From Prunella strophiata (Eukaryota; Chordata; Aves; Passeriformes; Prunellidae): 64,000 bases of DNA. Each line of letters begins with the position of its first letter. Within the stretch, counting starts at the first letter, position 1. Location: NCBI GenBank assembly GCA_036583965.1, contig JAZBQD010000015.1:72580330-72644329 (forward strand). Reading direction: 5' to 3'. This document shows positions 48,986-62,215 of the stretch, in pieces. Made by a program: the position numbers and the translations under genes. The notes beneath the pieces were generated by a model, which ran no database searches, had not been told where the DNA came from, and was given only the letters and a program-made list of their open reading frames with translations.

Positions 48986-51900
48986 GTGTGACACACCTAG
49001 ATACATCTTATGGTGCAAACCCAAAACTCTCCTGTTACTGAGTGCCTTATCTCATTTGATAGCTTTGGTTACTGGGCTGGAAAGATGCCAGGTTGTGTGG
49101 GCCTGACAGTGGAGTTCTGTTGCAATTAACCTTCTGTTTCAATGTCAGTAGAGCAGAAAGTACTGATACAGGGAGTTTAACACCCAGAGTAAAGAATGTC
49201 TATAGCAATAAAAAATTATATGCTTGGTCAGAGATTTAGCATATGCAAAGTTCCTACACATTCAGAAGGATGTTAGATGTCCATATTATCAGCTAACCAC
49301 CTTTGGTATTGAAACCAGAGTTTGATTGTATCTGCAATTTTTTTTTCTTGTGTCTTCTTTCACAGTCTGTTTTCTCATGCCTTTCATACTGATATCTAAA
49401 GGTCATCAGCTAACTTCATATTATAAGGAAATGTTTATCAGATGAAATTTCTATAAATTTAACACCAATATGATCCCAATGTACTATGTATGATTTTATT
49501 ACAGGACTATTCTGTTTTTGGCAATTTATGTATTGTCCCAAGGAACCGCAGTGAGAGTCACGTAAACATCTCAACAGAGCTGTCTGCCAGTGCCCTTGCT
49601 TCCCATCCATGACTGCAATTAGCAGCAGCACTAAGTGAGGACGGGACACATTAATTCCTGTGCCCAAGAGGATGCTCTTCACAGCACATCAACACACTGT
49701 CTTATGAACCATATGACTCATTGCTCTGTGACAACTGGTATTCTCAAACCCTGACAGATGCTCACTAACATAACTTGAGAACTGAAACTACATTTTCTTA
49801 TTGGAAATAGTGAAAATTATGCAGATTTCTCATTCCTTCCCAGATGACAAAGTCAAAAGATCCTTCTGTGTATCTCCTTTATCAATGTTTCTACTAAAGG
49901 AAGCCTGAATTGGCTTTAATAGAGAAGAACTTAATAATCCAGGTATGTAGTAATGATGATGTAGCTGAGTCTGATACATGATTGAAGTAGCATAAGCACA
50001 TGTTACTCTAGGATACTGCAAAGTAATTTTTAATCAGGGCAAGAATATCTTAAAGTTTTGACTCATGGCTTTAGTACAATTCCAAAGTCCCTGCTAGTGC
50101 ATGTTATTTTATTGTTGATAGGCACACTGAGCGGGAGATGGAAAGTAATATAAAGTTTCCACAGCACCTTCTGATATCAGGAAGGCATACATTTGAAATC
50201 ATCCCTTCTGACAATTAAACAGCCAAGACAGAAACAGTAGTCTCCAAACCATAAATATATACTAATGGAGGCAATCCTTTGAAAAGGGAATAAGAATTTA
50301 AAAACGCAATGACAGAGCAGTCAAGGCTGATTTTTTTTTTTTATAATTAGTGCTTGATATAGTCCTCTTCCTTGAATCATCTGTCCAGCTGATTTTAGTA
50401 TCTCAAATATCCAGTTGACACAATTCTGCTGTTTAAGTGTCCCATTTTAGGAAAAGCAAACTCTAGCTTTTTTTGAACCTCTTGTCTGCTAATTCTAATT
50501 TGGCATTCTCTATTTATTGGATCAGAGGTCATACTGGATAATCTTACTAAGCAATTGCTTATACCTTTTGTAGATCCTTTAAAATTCCTGTATTGTTATA
50601 AGAATGATTTCTAAAGTTCTGTGTACAGTGAAATACTTTGTCTAAAGGATAGGGAAGAATTTTTTTCTCCTTTTTTTTTTCCATCAGAGGATATAGTCGC
50701 ATTGGTCAAAGAAACATTCAGCTTCAAAATTTCAAAGTTGACTTTACACTGGACATTGCACCACATAATACAATACTTGTTGTAGTCTCTCATAACAGAA
50801 ATACCTGCATTCACTCGTATAATTTACAGCCAGAGAATTCAATAATGTCCATTTTTAAACAAGAAATAACACACACCTCATTTTTAAGAAATAAACATTT
50901 TTTTAAAATGTGAAATGGTAGTAATTTCTAGCAGACAATTTCTAGCTAGGGATTAATAGCAAATAAAATTTAGTTAGATTGGCAAAAGTTTCAATTTAGG
51001 TACAAATTTTCCTTCCTTTTGAAACCAAACCAAACCTTAGTTCAAGTATTTTGATATAAACACTAAAGAGCAGCTGCAAGTCTAAGAACAACAGATTTAT
51101 TGATTCCAAGGAATGGGTAGGGCAATATCTTATCTATTAGACAGGTCAACACTTAGAGATGACAAAGGATGTAAGTGGAAACCTAATTCAACACTGGGGA
51201 AAAAAATGGGATCCCCACCATGTGATTTACGGCTTGTTATTGCCTATTATACTAAAATATGTCTAGAAGAACTTTTGGATATTGTAACCTTGTAATTCTG
51301 TTTTACCTGATTGGAGCATTATCAGAATTTGGTTTCCTCAAAAACACTTAGTGTCCTAAAATAACAGTTTGCATATCATGATCTCTGGATACCAAAAGTC
51401 TGTTGTGGGTGACAAGGACCTTCTGTCCTGTCCAATAGGATATTCATTTTGAGGCAGAAGGAAATATTTTTAGCAATGGAGAAAATGGGCAGCCTCGGGG
51501 GATACTGCATTTGCTGAAAAAGGGAGCACGTTTGATGACATTAGATAGGAGTTTGCACAAGCAGGAAGTAAATAGGATTGCCCAAACTTTTCAGTCATCT
51601 GTTGGAAAGCAGTGTTCTAGAAAGGTATCTAATTAACTGAAGGTTTCTAAATAAAACAACAAAAAACTCTTGGGAATTAGTGATACAGAAGGACAACAAA
51701 CATCTAATAAAATTCAGGTTTTGGCTGCTAGTCATATTTTGATTCCCCTTGGAAACAAGACAGAAGACAAAACATCTGTATTGTTTAAAAAGCTAATGTC
51801 CTCATATTTGATATACTGCTTTCTTTCTGTATCTTTCAACATAATACAAAATGTTTTATTACTATCAAATAAAATTTTCTTTTCTTGTGACAGTACTGTT

Positions 51901-54354
51901 TACTGCTCCTCTTTGCCATTTTTCAGATCTCCTAGACTGAAAAAAATCCTGAACCTCTCATGGAGCAGTATCTCATTTGTATTACCTCCCTGGTATCTTT
52001 TTTGCTGTTTTAACTAAGTGTGATGCAGTGGGAGATGTAATTAGAGAAACCAACAAACTCTTTTACAGCCTACAGATGATTTATCTGTATCACTGCCTTT
52101 AACTCCTCTGCCATTTCCATGAAACTCACAATTTCACTCTTTCTAAATATTTCCAACTTTCAGATAAGAAAGTCTTTTTAAGAATCCAGTTGTGTGGGCA
52201 TGTAAAAAGTCTGAACACAAATTTTCATGTTCTTGTTTTTGACTGACTCATCTGGCCACTTTACTTCTGCATACCTAGATCCTGACCAGTAAGGCCAGTC
52301 TAGTTAATGAAGATTCACCGTGCATATTAAAAATTAAGTCATATTAGCAGGTCCTTTTTAATTGAAATACCAACATGTAGGGCGATGACAACTTAATGGC
52401 AGATGGAACTCAATGAACCACAGAAAATAAAAATTCAAAACCAGCTGACTGTGAGTAAGGTGCTGTCAGACGGAAAAATAAATGTGTGATGCCTTCCTTA
52501 CATTTGATTAGAGGAAAATTAAAGCACATAAAAGATATCTTCAGAATATGTTGTGCTCATAATCAATGTGTTGTTGAGATGGTTGATGTGCAGAAAAAGT
52601 GAGTATCCCAACCTGCATGAAAGACTGGCATTTAAGTTGCACTGGAACAAACCTACTGGACTTGTGTGCAGACTGCAGATGTTCATGCACTTAGCAGAAA
52701 GCCAGGTGAGTTCAGCTCCTTAGAAGGATACTGAGGGCTGGCACCAGACAACTGCTGGGAAAATGACTGGATGGAAAAAAAAGCATAAACTCCCCAACAA
52801 ACAAACCCCAAAACAGGGAAGATCCATTGTTAAATTACTTAGGAAGCTGTTAAGACAAAACTGATTGGACTGAGCAGTATCTTACCACTTTTTAGTATCA
52901 ACCAATCAATATCTAGAAACAATGATTGGATTTGTGAATCCAAATAATTTCTTTCAGTTTTTTAATTTGTGTCTAAAGCAAGACCTCTTTCTATTTTCAG
53001 TTCTGAATACTTTTTTTGATAGTGTGAACTAATAAAAGTAGAATCTAGCAAGGGTCATAAAAAAACCTGTGAAATCTTCATTGTTACTTGAAAACAGTAG
53101 TAGATTTAACACACTAACTCACATTCCAAGTACTGCCCTTGGAATATAGAGTTAACACCTGTTGGTTTTGACAGAAATTGTACATACAAAATAAAAACCC
53201 ACTTTCAGTTAGCTTTGCCCTTTGGGGCTGTATTTAATTGACCTTAGGACAGAGAGCAGGGTTATCTCTCTGATCTCATAGACCAGCTGTAGTGCTGCTT
53301 CCAGCAATTAAACATTTCAACCTTTAGGAGAGAAATCTTTCAGTAAAAGAGTGCTGTTAAATGCTCCTGGTAATATTCTGAACAGGATTGTTACTGAGTG
53401 CCCCATATGACACTGGAATTCTGGCACTGAGGAATAACTTGGTGTGAACTAAATTGCTTTCACTTCCTATCCAGGATACCAGAACGATCTGTAGTAGTTG
53501 CCCTTGAGCAAAAGGGCAAAAGAGAAAAAGGGCATTTGATCTTAATAATGACTTGCTGATTCTCATTAATGAGCAGGATATCCTTTGTGAATTACAAAAG
53601 GAACAATGAAATGAAAGAAAAATGTATTGATAGAAAGCAATTAGAATAAATCCCAAAGAAGACCAACTCATGAGAATATGGAAGTTGGTTTAAGGTTGAG
53701 TTGGTAGAACAATCATATGCACATTTTAAATTACTTCACCTTTTTCCTCAAGTTCTAGATTTGTAGATGGCCATGGTACAGTTAATGAGGTCATGCTATA
53801 TGTTTGGTTTTTTTTTTTTAATTTTTGTTTGAAATATCCATATCTGTAGCAGTTTTTCAAATGCTTTAAGAAACTACTTTTGCTTTTTTTTGTTTTAAAT
53901 AGCTAATTCAGGAAGAATTAAAGAATTTCCAGAAAGCTATTCAGATTTCCTTCTGAAAGATTTAAATAGTGGGTAAATAGAACAAGTAATTTTTAACCAC
54001 ATCCCAAGCTACTGAGGTTTGTGCCCACAGCTGCAGACACACAAACATCTGTAAATGTTTACAGCAATATTTTATTATTATAATTTACATTTATCTAAAA
54101 TTTCTTTTAATATTATTTCAGATTCTGCTAATTTTATATTTCTTAATAATCACTCATAAACATTAAAATACATTAAATACTACCTAAATATTAGAACATT
54201 GAAAAAATAAAGTTTATCTGATAACTAGTGAGAAATAGCCATCTATACAGGGATCAAGAACAGCTAGAACTGTAGTGTGAATAACTTTGCCAAACACATT
54301 TCTAAAAACCCGAAATATTTCTTTTTTCCTTTTCTCTGTAGTTGAATTGGACCA
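48986..54354. other. Unannotated AT-rich DNA
   Basis: More than 5 kb without a recognisable gene or repeat. No open frame exceeds 115 codons and none shows a family signature. Around 49540-49680 G+C and CpG are slightly raised without a recognisable cause. Confidence 0.55.
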
Positions 54355-54769
54355 TGGTTGTGGTTTAGCTCTGGCAGCCAACCAGCCCCATGCAGCCACT
54401 TGCTCATTAGAAGAGGAAGAATGAGAAAACTCATGGGTTGCAATAAAAAAAAAGCTTAATATCTGAAGTTAAATCTGCACATGCAATCAAAATGAAACAA
54501 GGAATTCAGTACCCACTTTCTGTGGGCAGGCAGAGTCCAGCCACCCCCAGGAAAACAGGGCCCCATCATTTGTAAGAGTGGAGGGATAAAAACACCAGAA
54601 GACAAACACCAGCAGTAGTCCTTCTGCTTTATATTTCTTTGAGCATGATGTCAGATGGTATTGGATATTCCTTTGCTCAGCTGTGATCAGCTGTCTTGGC
54701 TGTGCCTCCTCTCATGCCTCCACTTGCTACTTGTCTAAAGGAACAGAGTGAAAAACAGAGAAGACCTCA
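54355..54769 (-). mobile_element. Solo LTR of an avian endogenous retrovirus, antisense
   Basis: I recognise this as a common bird LTR type read in antisense: U5 end 'TTGTGGTTTAGCTCTGGCAG', then 'GAGAAAACTCATGGGTTGCA', 'CTTTCTGTGGGCAGGCAGAG', 'CAGGAAAACAGGGCCCCATC', a TATA box (TTTATAT at 54628-54634, reading ATATAAA on the minus strand), a CRE-like TGACATCA (complement of about 54645-54652), and 'CAGCTGTCTTGGCTGTGCC' in U3. The polyadenylation signal is degraded. The right end is uncertain: with the left end at 54359, ATGGT (54354-54358) and ATGTT (54770-54774) could be an imperfect 5-bp duplication next to a CA at 54768-54769. The element could extend to about 54895. It is related in its U5 to the 1626-2045 LTR. 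Confidence 0.82.
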
Positions 54770-56177
54770 ATGTTATAAAAGATAGTAAAACAAAATATAA
54801 GAAATAGCAAATACAAAAACTATTAAAAGAATCTGAAAAACAATTATATGTATTAAAAAAGTTGCTGAAAAGTCCCCTATATTCCTAGCCTTACCCTTTT
54901 GAAATTCCAGCTTTCAGTTCCAATCTATTCTCTTGTTATTACTACTGTAATATCAGATAAATAATATTCTAACCATTTTGAAAATAAACCCTTGCAAATG
55001 CCTAATTCAATAATGTTGAAAAATTTAATTCTTTTTTAAAATATTTCATTTCAAACCATAGTAAGTTTATTTTGAAATTGGTCTAAATTGGGAAATAATT
55101 TGCATTACACTTCTGCACTGCAATTCAATATCTAAACTAATTAGGTATTTTTTTGAGCACTCAGTAATTTCAGCTATTCACTTAGGCATATCTCAGTCAA
55201 AGGGGATTCACAAAATTGTGGATGTCAGAGCTGTGATGTTGTACTCTTGGTAAGTACCCATGTCCACCATAGTAACTTGCATTTTACATCAGTGAGGGCA
55301 GACTTAGGAATACACAGACCACTTAGTTATCAAGAACTTATTTATCAGGAAAAGCTAACATGGTATCTTTAAGTCATTCCAGTATAGTAAATCAATTCTG
55401 AAAGATCATGTTGATGACTGCACGATCACAATCAATAATGCAGAAAATAAGAGAATCACAAGGTTAGTTCCAGATCAAATCTGGGTGGATACCTAATTTA
55501 TGTAATGCTTATAAGGGCCTAAATCTATTAAAATGCTAAAAGCTGTATTTCTAAAGTGCTGCTCATCTATTTCAAGGAAGCTTTGAAACTATTGTAAATT
55601 ATGAAGACGGTAGGAAATAAAAGGCTTCATGGCTTTAAGTTTTGCAAATAAACAAATTTTATTCCAGTTGTTTTTAAAAGTAGTTAATTTATGAAATCTT
55701 CAGTGGTAAAATTCATTGGTAACTCTTAGGCATAAGTTATTTGAAGACTTCTAATAGATTTGTTTTATTTGCACTATTTTCTGCTAACAAATATTTAAGA
55801 TAAGGCAGATGTCAAGTCACATTCATCTGGCTTGGCAAACAAAGCTTATATGCATGTTTTCTTTAGATTATCTTAATTAATTATTCCCATTGGAAAAAAA
55901 AAAAAAAGAAGCTTCTGAAAAATAGTTAATGAAAAGCTGTAGATTCTAAATCTTAGCAGAGTTCTGTAATAGCAGTATTATAAAAAACAGTATTAATCAG
56001 CTCAGGGTAGATTTATGTGCTATTTATTTGTAAGTCAGCAAACATCCATAACAACCTGGTAGATACTTCTAAAAGAGATTTCAAAATTAAATCACCTTTC
56101 AAATTTGATAATGATGCCATTTAGCTTATCAAAATGACAGATTAAATTCCTCTTACTGCTGCTTACATCATAACCAT

Positions 56178-56279
56178 TAAAAAAAAACAAAACAAAACCC
56201 CCCCCAAACAAACAAACAAAAAAAAAAAAAAAAAAAAAAAAAACTCCAAAACCAACAGTGAGGGGGGGGGGAAAAAAAG
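56178..56279. repeat. Homopolymer cluster: C8, A26 and G10 runs
   Basis: In about 100 bp the plus strand carries an A-rich start, C8 (56198-56205), (AAAC)n, A26 (56218-56243) and G10 (56262-56271). Such a cluster is prone to sequencing and replication error, so exact lengths should be treated with caution. Confidence 0.85.
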
Positions 56280-59200
56280 GCATTTCTGGATTTAGTGTTA
56301 CTAGAATTGTATTTAGTTTATTGCAAAAATGTCAAATTTGAACTGCTGTTCCAGCTATGGATGCAGAGGGATAGAATGATACTAGTTTGCTCATCCATTC
56401 TTTGAAAGAGCATGCCTGGTTTTCACAAATGAGCAAGACTGAATAATTTAAGGGGAAGAGACAAAATTAGAGCAGGACTGCATGTGAATACAAAGAGTGT
56501 TGCTGCCAATAGGGAGTGACTTAAACTGGCATCTTGTGTATACCCAAAAGTGTACCAATCTTATCTTCACTTAATCTGCTCCTGCACTCAGAGCACCTAG
56601 CTGCAACCCCCAGTCTTGTACAGCAAAAACCCAATTCCACGCACTTCTCCTCTGTAGCTGATGTGACCACATGTCTATTGAGTTCCCAGTTTAATGCAGA
56701 TTCTTCCCTGGATCAATAGCTTAATAATTTTACTGGCATGTCATCTGCTTTTCAGAATCTCACTCTAATGCTTCCCAAGTTCTCCTTGAAGAGACATTCC
56801 CTGAAAAACTGGTCCTGCAGTATCAGGTTTGACATTCAGCACTGTAATTCCTAACTCCTTGCCAAATCATTTCCTGATGAATAATATCCATTGACTGTCT
56901 GCCCAAAGTCTTCACAGCAGCCCTAAGTCTAACTAAAACCATCCAATCTTCATGCTCAATTCCTTGATGAAAAGAGCAGTGCCTGCCTCCCTATTACAAT
57001 GCTGCAATCCAAGGTCTCATTTCTTACAACCTCAGCCAAACATGGCCAATTTTTAAGAGCCCTGAAAAATAGAACACTTTTACATGGAAGCTGGAAATAT
57101 GGCCAGAACTGAGTCTTTCTGGAAACCAAGAACACATCATTTTCTTGCTTTACAGAGAAACACCATCAATAGTCACAGGAGCCCAACATCAACACAACAT
57201 GATAAATTTTCATTATTTGAATGCAGCTGTGAATAGTCTCATCAGTGTGTTTGGTCCTGTAAACACAGAGTTTTGAAAGGATTCTCAAGGCTGGCATAAC
57301 CATTGCTTGTTGAATAAAGGATCATTTTGATCAAAATTTACAGTCAAAAAAAGAGTTCCTCTACATTTCATTTAATGTTAAATTTGAAGTTAATTTGTAT
57401 TGTTCGTTTTCTATGAGTCAGGTCGGAGACCATGGGAAACTTGATTAACTATGGATGTTGTTTTGATATACATATTATTACATTCTGCTAAATAAAGAAT
57501 ATAGAGAATAATTCTGATTGCAGTACTTCAAAAAACTGTTTAAACACCCAGATTTCTTTTTCATTTTTTTACATTTTCCTTGTGCCATATCATATTGAAC
57601 CTTGGTTATTAAAGTCTCCAAATAAGTTCCTGTCTGAGCATTTAGAACATTTGTTAAACTTCTGAGCACTGGTAATCTACTTCGTTGGCACAGAGAACTC
57701 CTAAGCACTGGGAAGCCTCAAGGAAGTTGTAACTGAAGTCTCAAGCTGAAGACATCTGTTCTTCACAAATATTCCCACTCTTCATGATGTTCTTCTGCAT
57801 ACCATTATTCAAACACAGATTGTGATGAGTCCTTAAGATGGACTAATAGCAACCATCAAATACCAATAAAGGAAAGCCCAGTCAGAATTATAATTTCTTA
57901 TGACAGTTTATGGTAGAAAGTCTTGAGATAAGGCAAATATTTGCACACTTAATTTCCACATTTTTTTAACAGATAGAGCAGGGCTGGTATGGATGCAGAG
58001 TAGATTAAATACATGTGTTCAAGCATCAGAAGAAACAGCACAAAAAGGTTTTAAAATGTAGTCTGCACTGGGAAGGAAAGGGCACCCTTCCCCAGGCACT
58101 GTTCTCTTGGGAGGTACTGAGGAAGATGTTGCTTACAACAAGATGACAAGGCCTGCATTCTGAAAAGGTCACAGCACAGATGACTTCCCAGCTGATGACC
58201 ACTACCCTCACACAAGGAAAAAGGAAACCAGGTTGCTGTATGTAGTACACACCATCCTGTTTTTCTCCTTGCTCAAAAGAACACAATATATACCCACAAG
58301 TGAGTAAAAGCATATGGTAGGCATAAGCATATTCAAAGATTTATGAAAGCATAAATCAGCAAGATTCTGAGATGTGACATCTGGTGACTCCTAAGGGGTG
58401 CAAGAGAATTGTCCAGAAACCTTTTTGTCATCTCCTGTCAAGAGCTAATGCTTTTCATATTGCATACCAGTATGTGAGTAATAGATATCCAGCACTGAGT
58501 TTTGCTTCACTAATTTTCCTACCATGCTATTGCAGTGTAGAGGCACATTATCAAAATAATCAGGTCATATATTTAAAGATGCTATTGCTCCAAGTGATTA
58601 TAGCATATTTCTCTTGTTTATTCTCACAATAAAGGAAAGAAGATGCTGTTGCAAGGCTATGTAAAAAATCACCTTACTTAAAATAAATAATACAAAGGCT
58701 TCCAGTAATTTTCTTGCCTTAGTTCCAAATATTGAATTATTTACTTTTAATGCAAATATCCTTTGGTCATATGGAACTTTTAAAATTACCATGTAAATAT
58801 TTCACATTTGGTCCATTTTCTTTAGGTAAAAAATCACCACTTAGCTCTGTGCAACTGCATCTTCCAGAAATCCAATTATTTCACTCTATCTTTGGTGCCG
58901 CTGTACTCACTTCAGAACTCAAATTCACAAATATTAGCAAGAAAACAGTACAATGAATGAAGTAAATTCCCACTTGTGTAATTTCCCTGAAAAGCAGTAA
59001 TCAAAGTTAACCTTCCCCGTAGGATGTGATAGAAGTTGAATGGTAATAGAAATACTGCTGCTTTAGGAAGTTCTCAGGGTTTGCAGACCCAGTATTCATC
59101 ACAGCTCTTCAAGAAAGGTAAATAGTAGTACTTAGATATCAGCATTTCAAAAACATCCCTAGGCAAAGCAAAAGAGGTCAACAGTTCCATTACCTTTATG

Positions 59201-59382
59201 CTTCTTTAAAGAATAACTGAGAAGTATTTCATGCTACAGAGAATGAATGCTTTTAATAACTTAATATACTAAAGGTATATATAAAAAAGAGGCAACAGTC
59301 CATTGAAGTCCAATAAAATATTAAGCATTTATGGAATATACCACCATGTAAAGTAAAGCCAGTAAAACCTACAAGTCAGTTT

Positions 59383-59408
59383 TGTGTGTGAGCACTGTCT
59401 CACACACA
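59383..59408. repeat. Perfect 10-bp inverted repeat of GT and CA dinucleotides
   Basis: TGTGTGTGAG (59383-59392) and CTCACACACA (59399-59408) pair around CACTGT. This joins a (GT)n and a (CA)n stretch in mirror position, a small cruciform-capable site. Confidence 0.75.
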
Positions 59409-59919
59409 CACTGCTTGCTATACAGAAAAGTGATCAGCCTAAGGCCCTGACCAAGATCCATTACCAACCAGAATGCCCTTCTATTCCTGTGTAATTTTTT
59501 TGGTTACTTAAATATAGATTGGCAAGAAACACATTTTCTTTTAGATGCTGGAAAAAAAAAAAAATCTCAATCTGATTTCTCAAAATCTGAACATTTCCAA
59601 AATACAAAACCAGTTCTAACATGGTGAGTTTTTGTGCAAAACAATTGTTTGCATTACCTAGAAAATATTCAGAAATTATAAACATTGGAATTAAACTGGG
59701 ACTACTCTGGGAATGAGTTCACAGCTATTGACTCATTTACTGGTGCTTAAATTATTGAATGTTTAGTCTTTCAGGCTACAAATCATGAAAGAGGCTAGAT
59801 TTACAATAGATCTGGTCCAATAAATCTATTACTCAGAAACCGTTTTTCTGCCTAAAAAAAAAGCCATGCATCTACAGCTCAATATATCATCACCTTCACC
59901 AAGGACAGAAGCAGAGTTC

Positions 59920-60030
59920 AAAAAGGCAGGACAGAAAGAGGTGGAGAAGTGTTCCAAAAAAAGCAGCTGAAACTACACAGGGATGAATATAAGATTCTGC
60001 ACTTAGTCAGAAATCACAAGCTCCAGAGTC
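59920..60030 (+). mobile_element. Possible CR1 scrap, plus strand
   Basis: The phrase GATGAATATAAGATTCTGCA followed by CTTAGTCAGAAATCACAAG resembles the CR1 ORF2 segment reading 'aaatgcaaggttctgcacttaggcaggaa'. Diverged and short; boundaries approximate. Confidence 0.4.
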
Positions 60031-60369
60031 ATTCAGGACAAATTTTTTTTTAAAATATTAAAGGAGGTACAAAATAATTCCCCTGCTTTGAACCTAATGA
60101 AATCTCACCAGGAAAAATACTTTTATTTGAAAAAAATCTCTTTAAAATAGATTAAAATAAAAGAGGAACAAATTATCTCCAAATTACCCACTGAGGAAAA
60201 GGTAAATAATGACCATTCTGTAACAGTTTAAAAAATAAAAACATAACCAGATAACAGGACAGATTTTTCATGAAGCTGCAGAACTTCAGTTGCAGACTGT
60301 TTTCATCACTTAAAGCAATGCAATTTCTGCTTTAGAAATAGAGTAATTTACATCCTTCTCCTTTGCTTG

Positions 60370-60600
60370 ACTACTCTCAGAATGAAAAAGATTTTCCTTC
60401 TATCCAGTGCGAAACTCTTCTGTTTCAACTCACATTTCGTGCCATTTATACTCCCACCAAATTATCATATGTAGGTTTTGCATGCTGTCATTAAGTTTCC
60501 CTGAATTCTTCTCCAGATCTGATTCCTCAGCCTCTCCTCAAAGGTCATGTGTTGCAACAACAATAATCTCTGCTGTATGTCCTTCCTGCAAGACATGGCT
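60370..60600 (-). mobile_element. Diverged CR1 fragment, antisense
   Basis: 'AATGAAAAAGATTTTCCTTC' then 'TATCCAGTGCGAAACTCTTC' and, after a diverged stretch, 'CCTCAGCCTCTCCTCAAAGG' followed by 'TCATGTGTTGC' match, in order, CR1 antisense segments ('TTTTTCCTAATATCCAATCTAAACCTCCC' and 'CTCAGCCTCTCCTC'). The intervening part is short of consensus length, so a deletion is likely. Open frames here on both strands are shadows. Confidence 0.6.
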
Positions 60601-61589
60601 GGAGATGGGGGAAGCAAGGCAAAGTCCTAGATGTGGTATCCCAAATGCCAGGCAGATGGGTTTAAACTCTTCTCTTGATGTACTGGCTCTGTTCCTGGGA
60701 ATATTGCCTGGGATATTGCTTGAAACCTCTGTAGTAAGGGCCTTATTCAAAGGCCTGGAAAGCATATAATCCATTCTTACATCTAAATAGTTGCAATGTC
60801 TATGTATCCACATATACGAAACTATAACACTGAATTTAAAACTCTTAGTACTTACATTCTAGCATATCAATATCAGAGTTCCATGTGAGTAATATTAAAA
60901 CAAAAATATTAAGGCCAGAGGCATATATACAGATACAGACTGAATATCAGGACACAGTCTTCTCAGTGAGAAGTTACCAGTTTTGTTGAAAGTAGAGGCA
61001 TGAGGCTGTCTATCAAGTCACTCTGCTGAGGCTTGTGTGAGGTAAATAAAAAGCAGACTGAGTTGCATCACAGTGGAGAAGTCATGCTGCTGCAGGGAAG
61101 TATTTTCTCTGTAGGAGGGCACTTTGATGCCTGGAGTGTAGAGCTGGAACCTCTTTACCACTTTGAAAACCTTTATGCTACGTGCACTTGGTTATGGGAT
61201 GGCTACCTTGGGTACACAAATGCTGTCTAGCAGATGGTAACTGGAAAATAGAAATCACTGGGTACTTGCTTTGCAAATATGAGATGCTAGTGCACAGAAA
61301 AGGGAGAGAAGAGGTGGAATCAAAAGAAAGCGAAAGGCAGTAACCAATTTGAGAGAAATTTAATCAGTGTTACTGAACTACCTTTGCACCCAACAAGAAA
61401 ACTGAGACAAAAAGCAGAAGTTGGAACTACAAAATTAGACTGAAGATAAAAAACAATTAAGGTTGCATGTATATATATATACACACTTATATAGTACTCA
61501 TATATACTTATAACTTGGAGTAGGAGGGGTTCCATCTTGCAAGGAGAGGTTCCAAAATTTGGAAGGAAGGAAGCAACAATCTTGTCATC
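60601..61589. other. Unannotated DNA between two CR1 copies
   Basis: No gene recognised. A TA-rich microsatellite lies at about 61467-61485. Confidence 0.5.
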
Positions 61590-62215
61590 TGGATGTGTAA
61601 GAAGGCGGAGGTGGTGAACTATAACCTTGTCAGCCCTCATGTTGATCTTTGGAAATGTGATAGACCAAATCTTTCTGGAGACCCTTTCCAAAACATTAAG
61701 GAAATGTATTGGAAGTCATCAGGAATCAGCAACATGAATTTACCATAATGAATTTTTCTTAATCCACCTGATGTGACTGACAGGAGTTGTTGAAGAGAGG
61801 GTGATAGCTGTTATAAGTTAGAGAAAGGCTTTCATCATTGTCTCCTGCTGCATCATCTAAGACAGATGAATGAACAAGAATGGACTGAAAACTGGCTGAA
61901 CTGCTGGACTCCAGCTGAAGGCCAGTCACTAGTGATGTGCTCCAGGGGGACTGACCTTTTAAAATCCTTGTTAGTGATCTAGAGTATGGGCCAGAGTGTA
62001 CATTCAGCAAGGTTTGTCAAGTTGCACCAAACTGAAAGGAGTGACAGATCCAGCATGACAGATCCAGCAGAAAGTTGCTGTCACTCAGAGGGATCTTGAC
62101 AGATTGTAGAATCAGGCAGGGAGGAATCTCATGAAGTTCAGTGCAGGGAAATGCTAAGTCTTGCCTATGGCCAGGCATAACCCTGGGCAGCAGCATCCAA
62201 TGGGGGCTACACAAC
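61590..62215 (+). mobile_element. CR1 LINE, middle part of ORF2, plus strand
   Basis: Covers the reverse-transcriptase region, decayed. Readable segments: 'AACCTTGTCAGCCCTCATG', 'GATAGACCAAATCTTTCTGG', 'AGACCCTTTCCAAAACATTA', 'GAATCAGCAACATGAATTTA', 'AGAAAGGCTTTCATCATTGT' (equivalent of the S/AKAFDT block), 'GACTGAAAACTGGCTGAACT', 'GGCCAGTCACTAGTGATG', 'CATTCAGCAAGGTTTGTC' (equivalent of the F/YADD region, no longer readable as such), and 'AATCTCATGAAGTTCAGTGC'. It stops before the 3' UTR, so unlike the other copies it lacks the CR1 3' end and must be cut by a later deletion or rearrangement. A 14-bp tandem duplication (GACAGATCCAGCAT) lies at 62043-62069. Confidence 0.85.

Larger units (their letters stand above)
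54770..59919. other. Unannotated AT-rich DNA
   Basis: No gene recognised. Between about 56540 and 57100 the sequence is less AT-biased but matches nothing I know. Includes an A/C/G homopolymer cluster (56178-56279) and a hairpin (59383-59408), entered separately. Confidence 0.5.

Noticed and set aside
60407..60769. 120-codon plus-strand frame
   Set aside because: Begins inside an antisense CR1 fragment and shows no known domain.
61320..61691. 123-codon minus-strand frame
   Set aside because: Its 5' part is the antisense of a CR1 reverse-transcriptase region; the rest has no signature.
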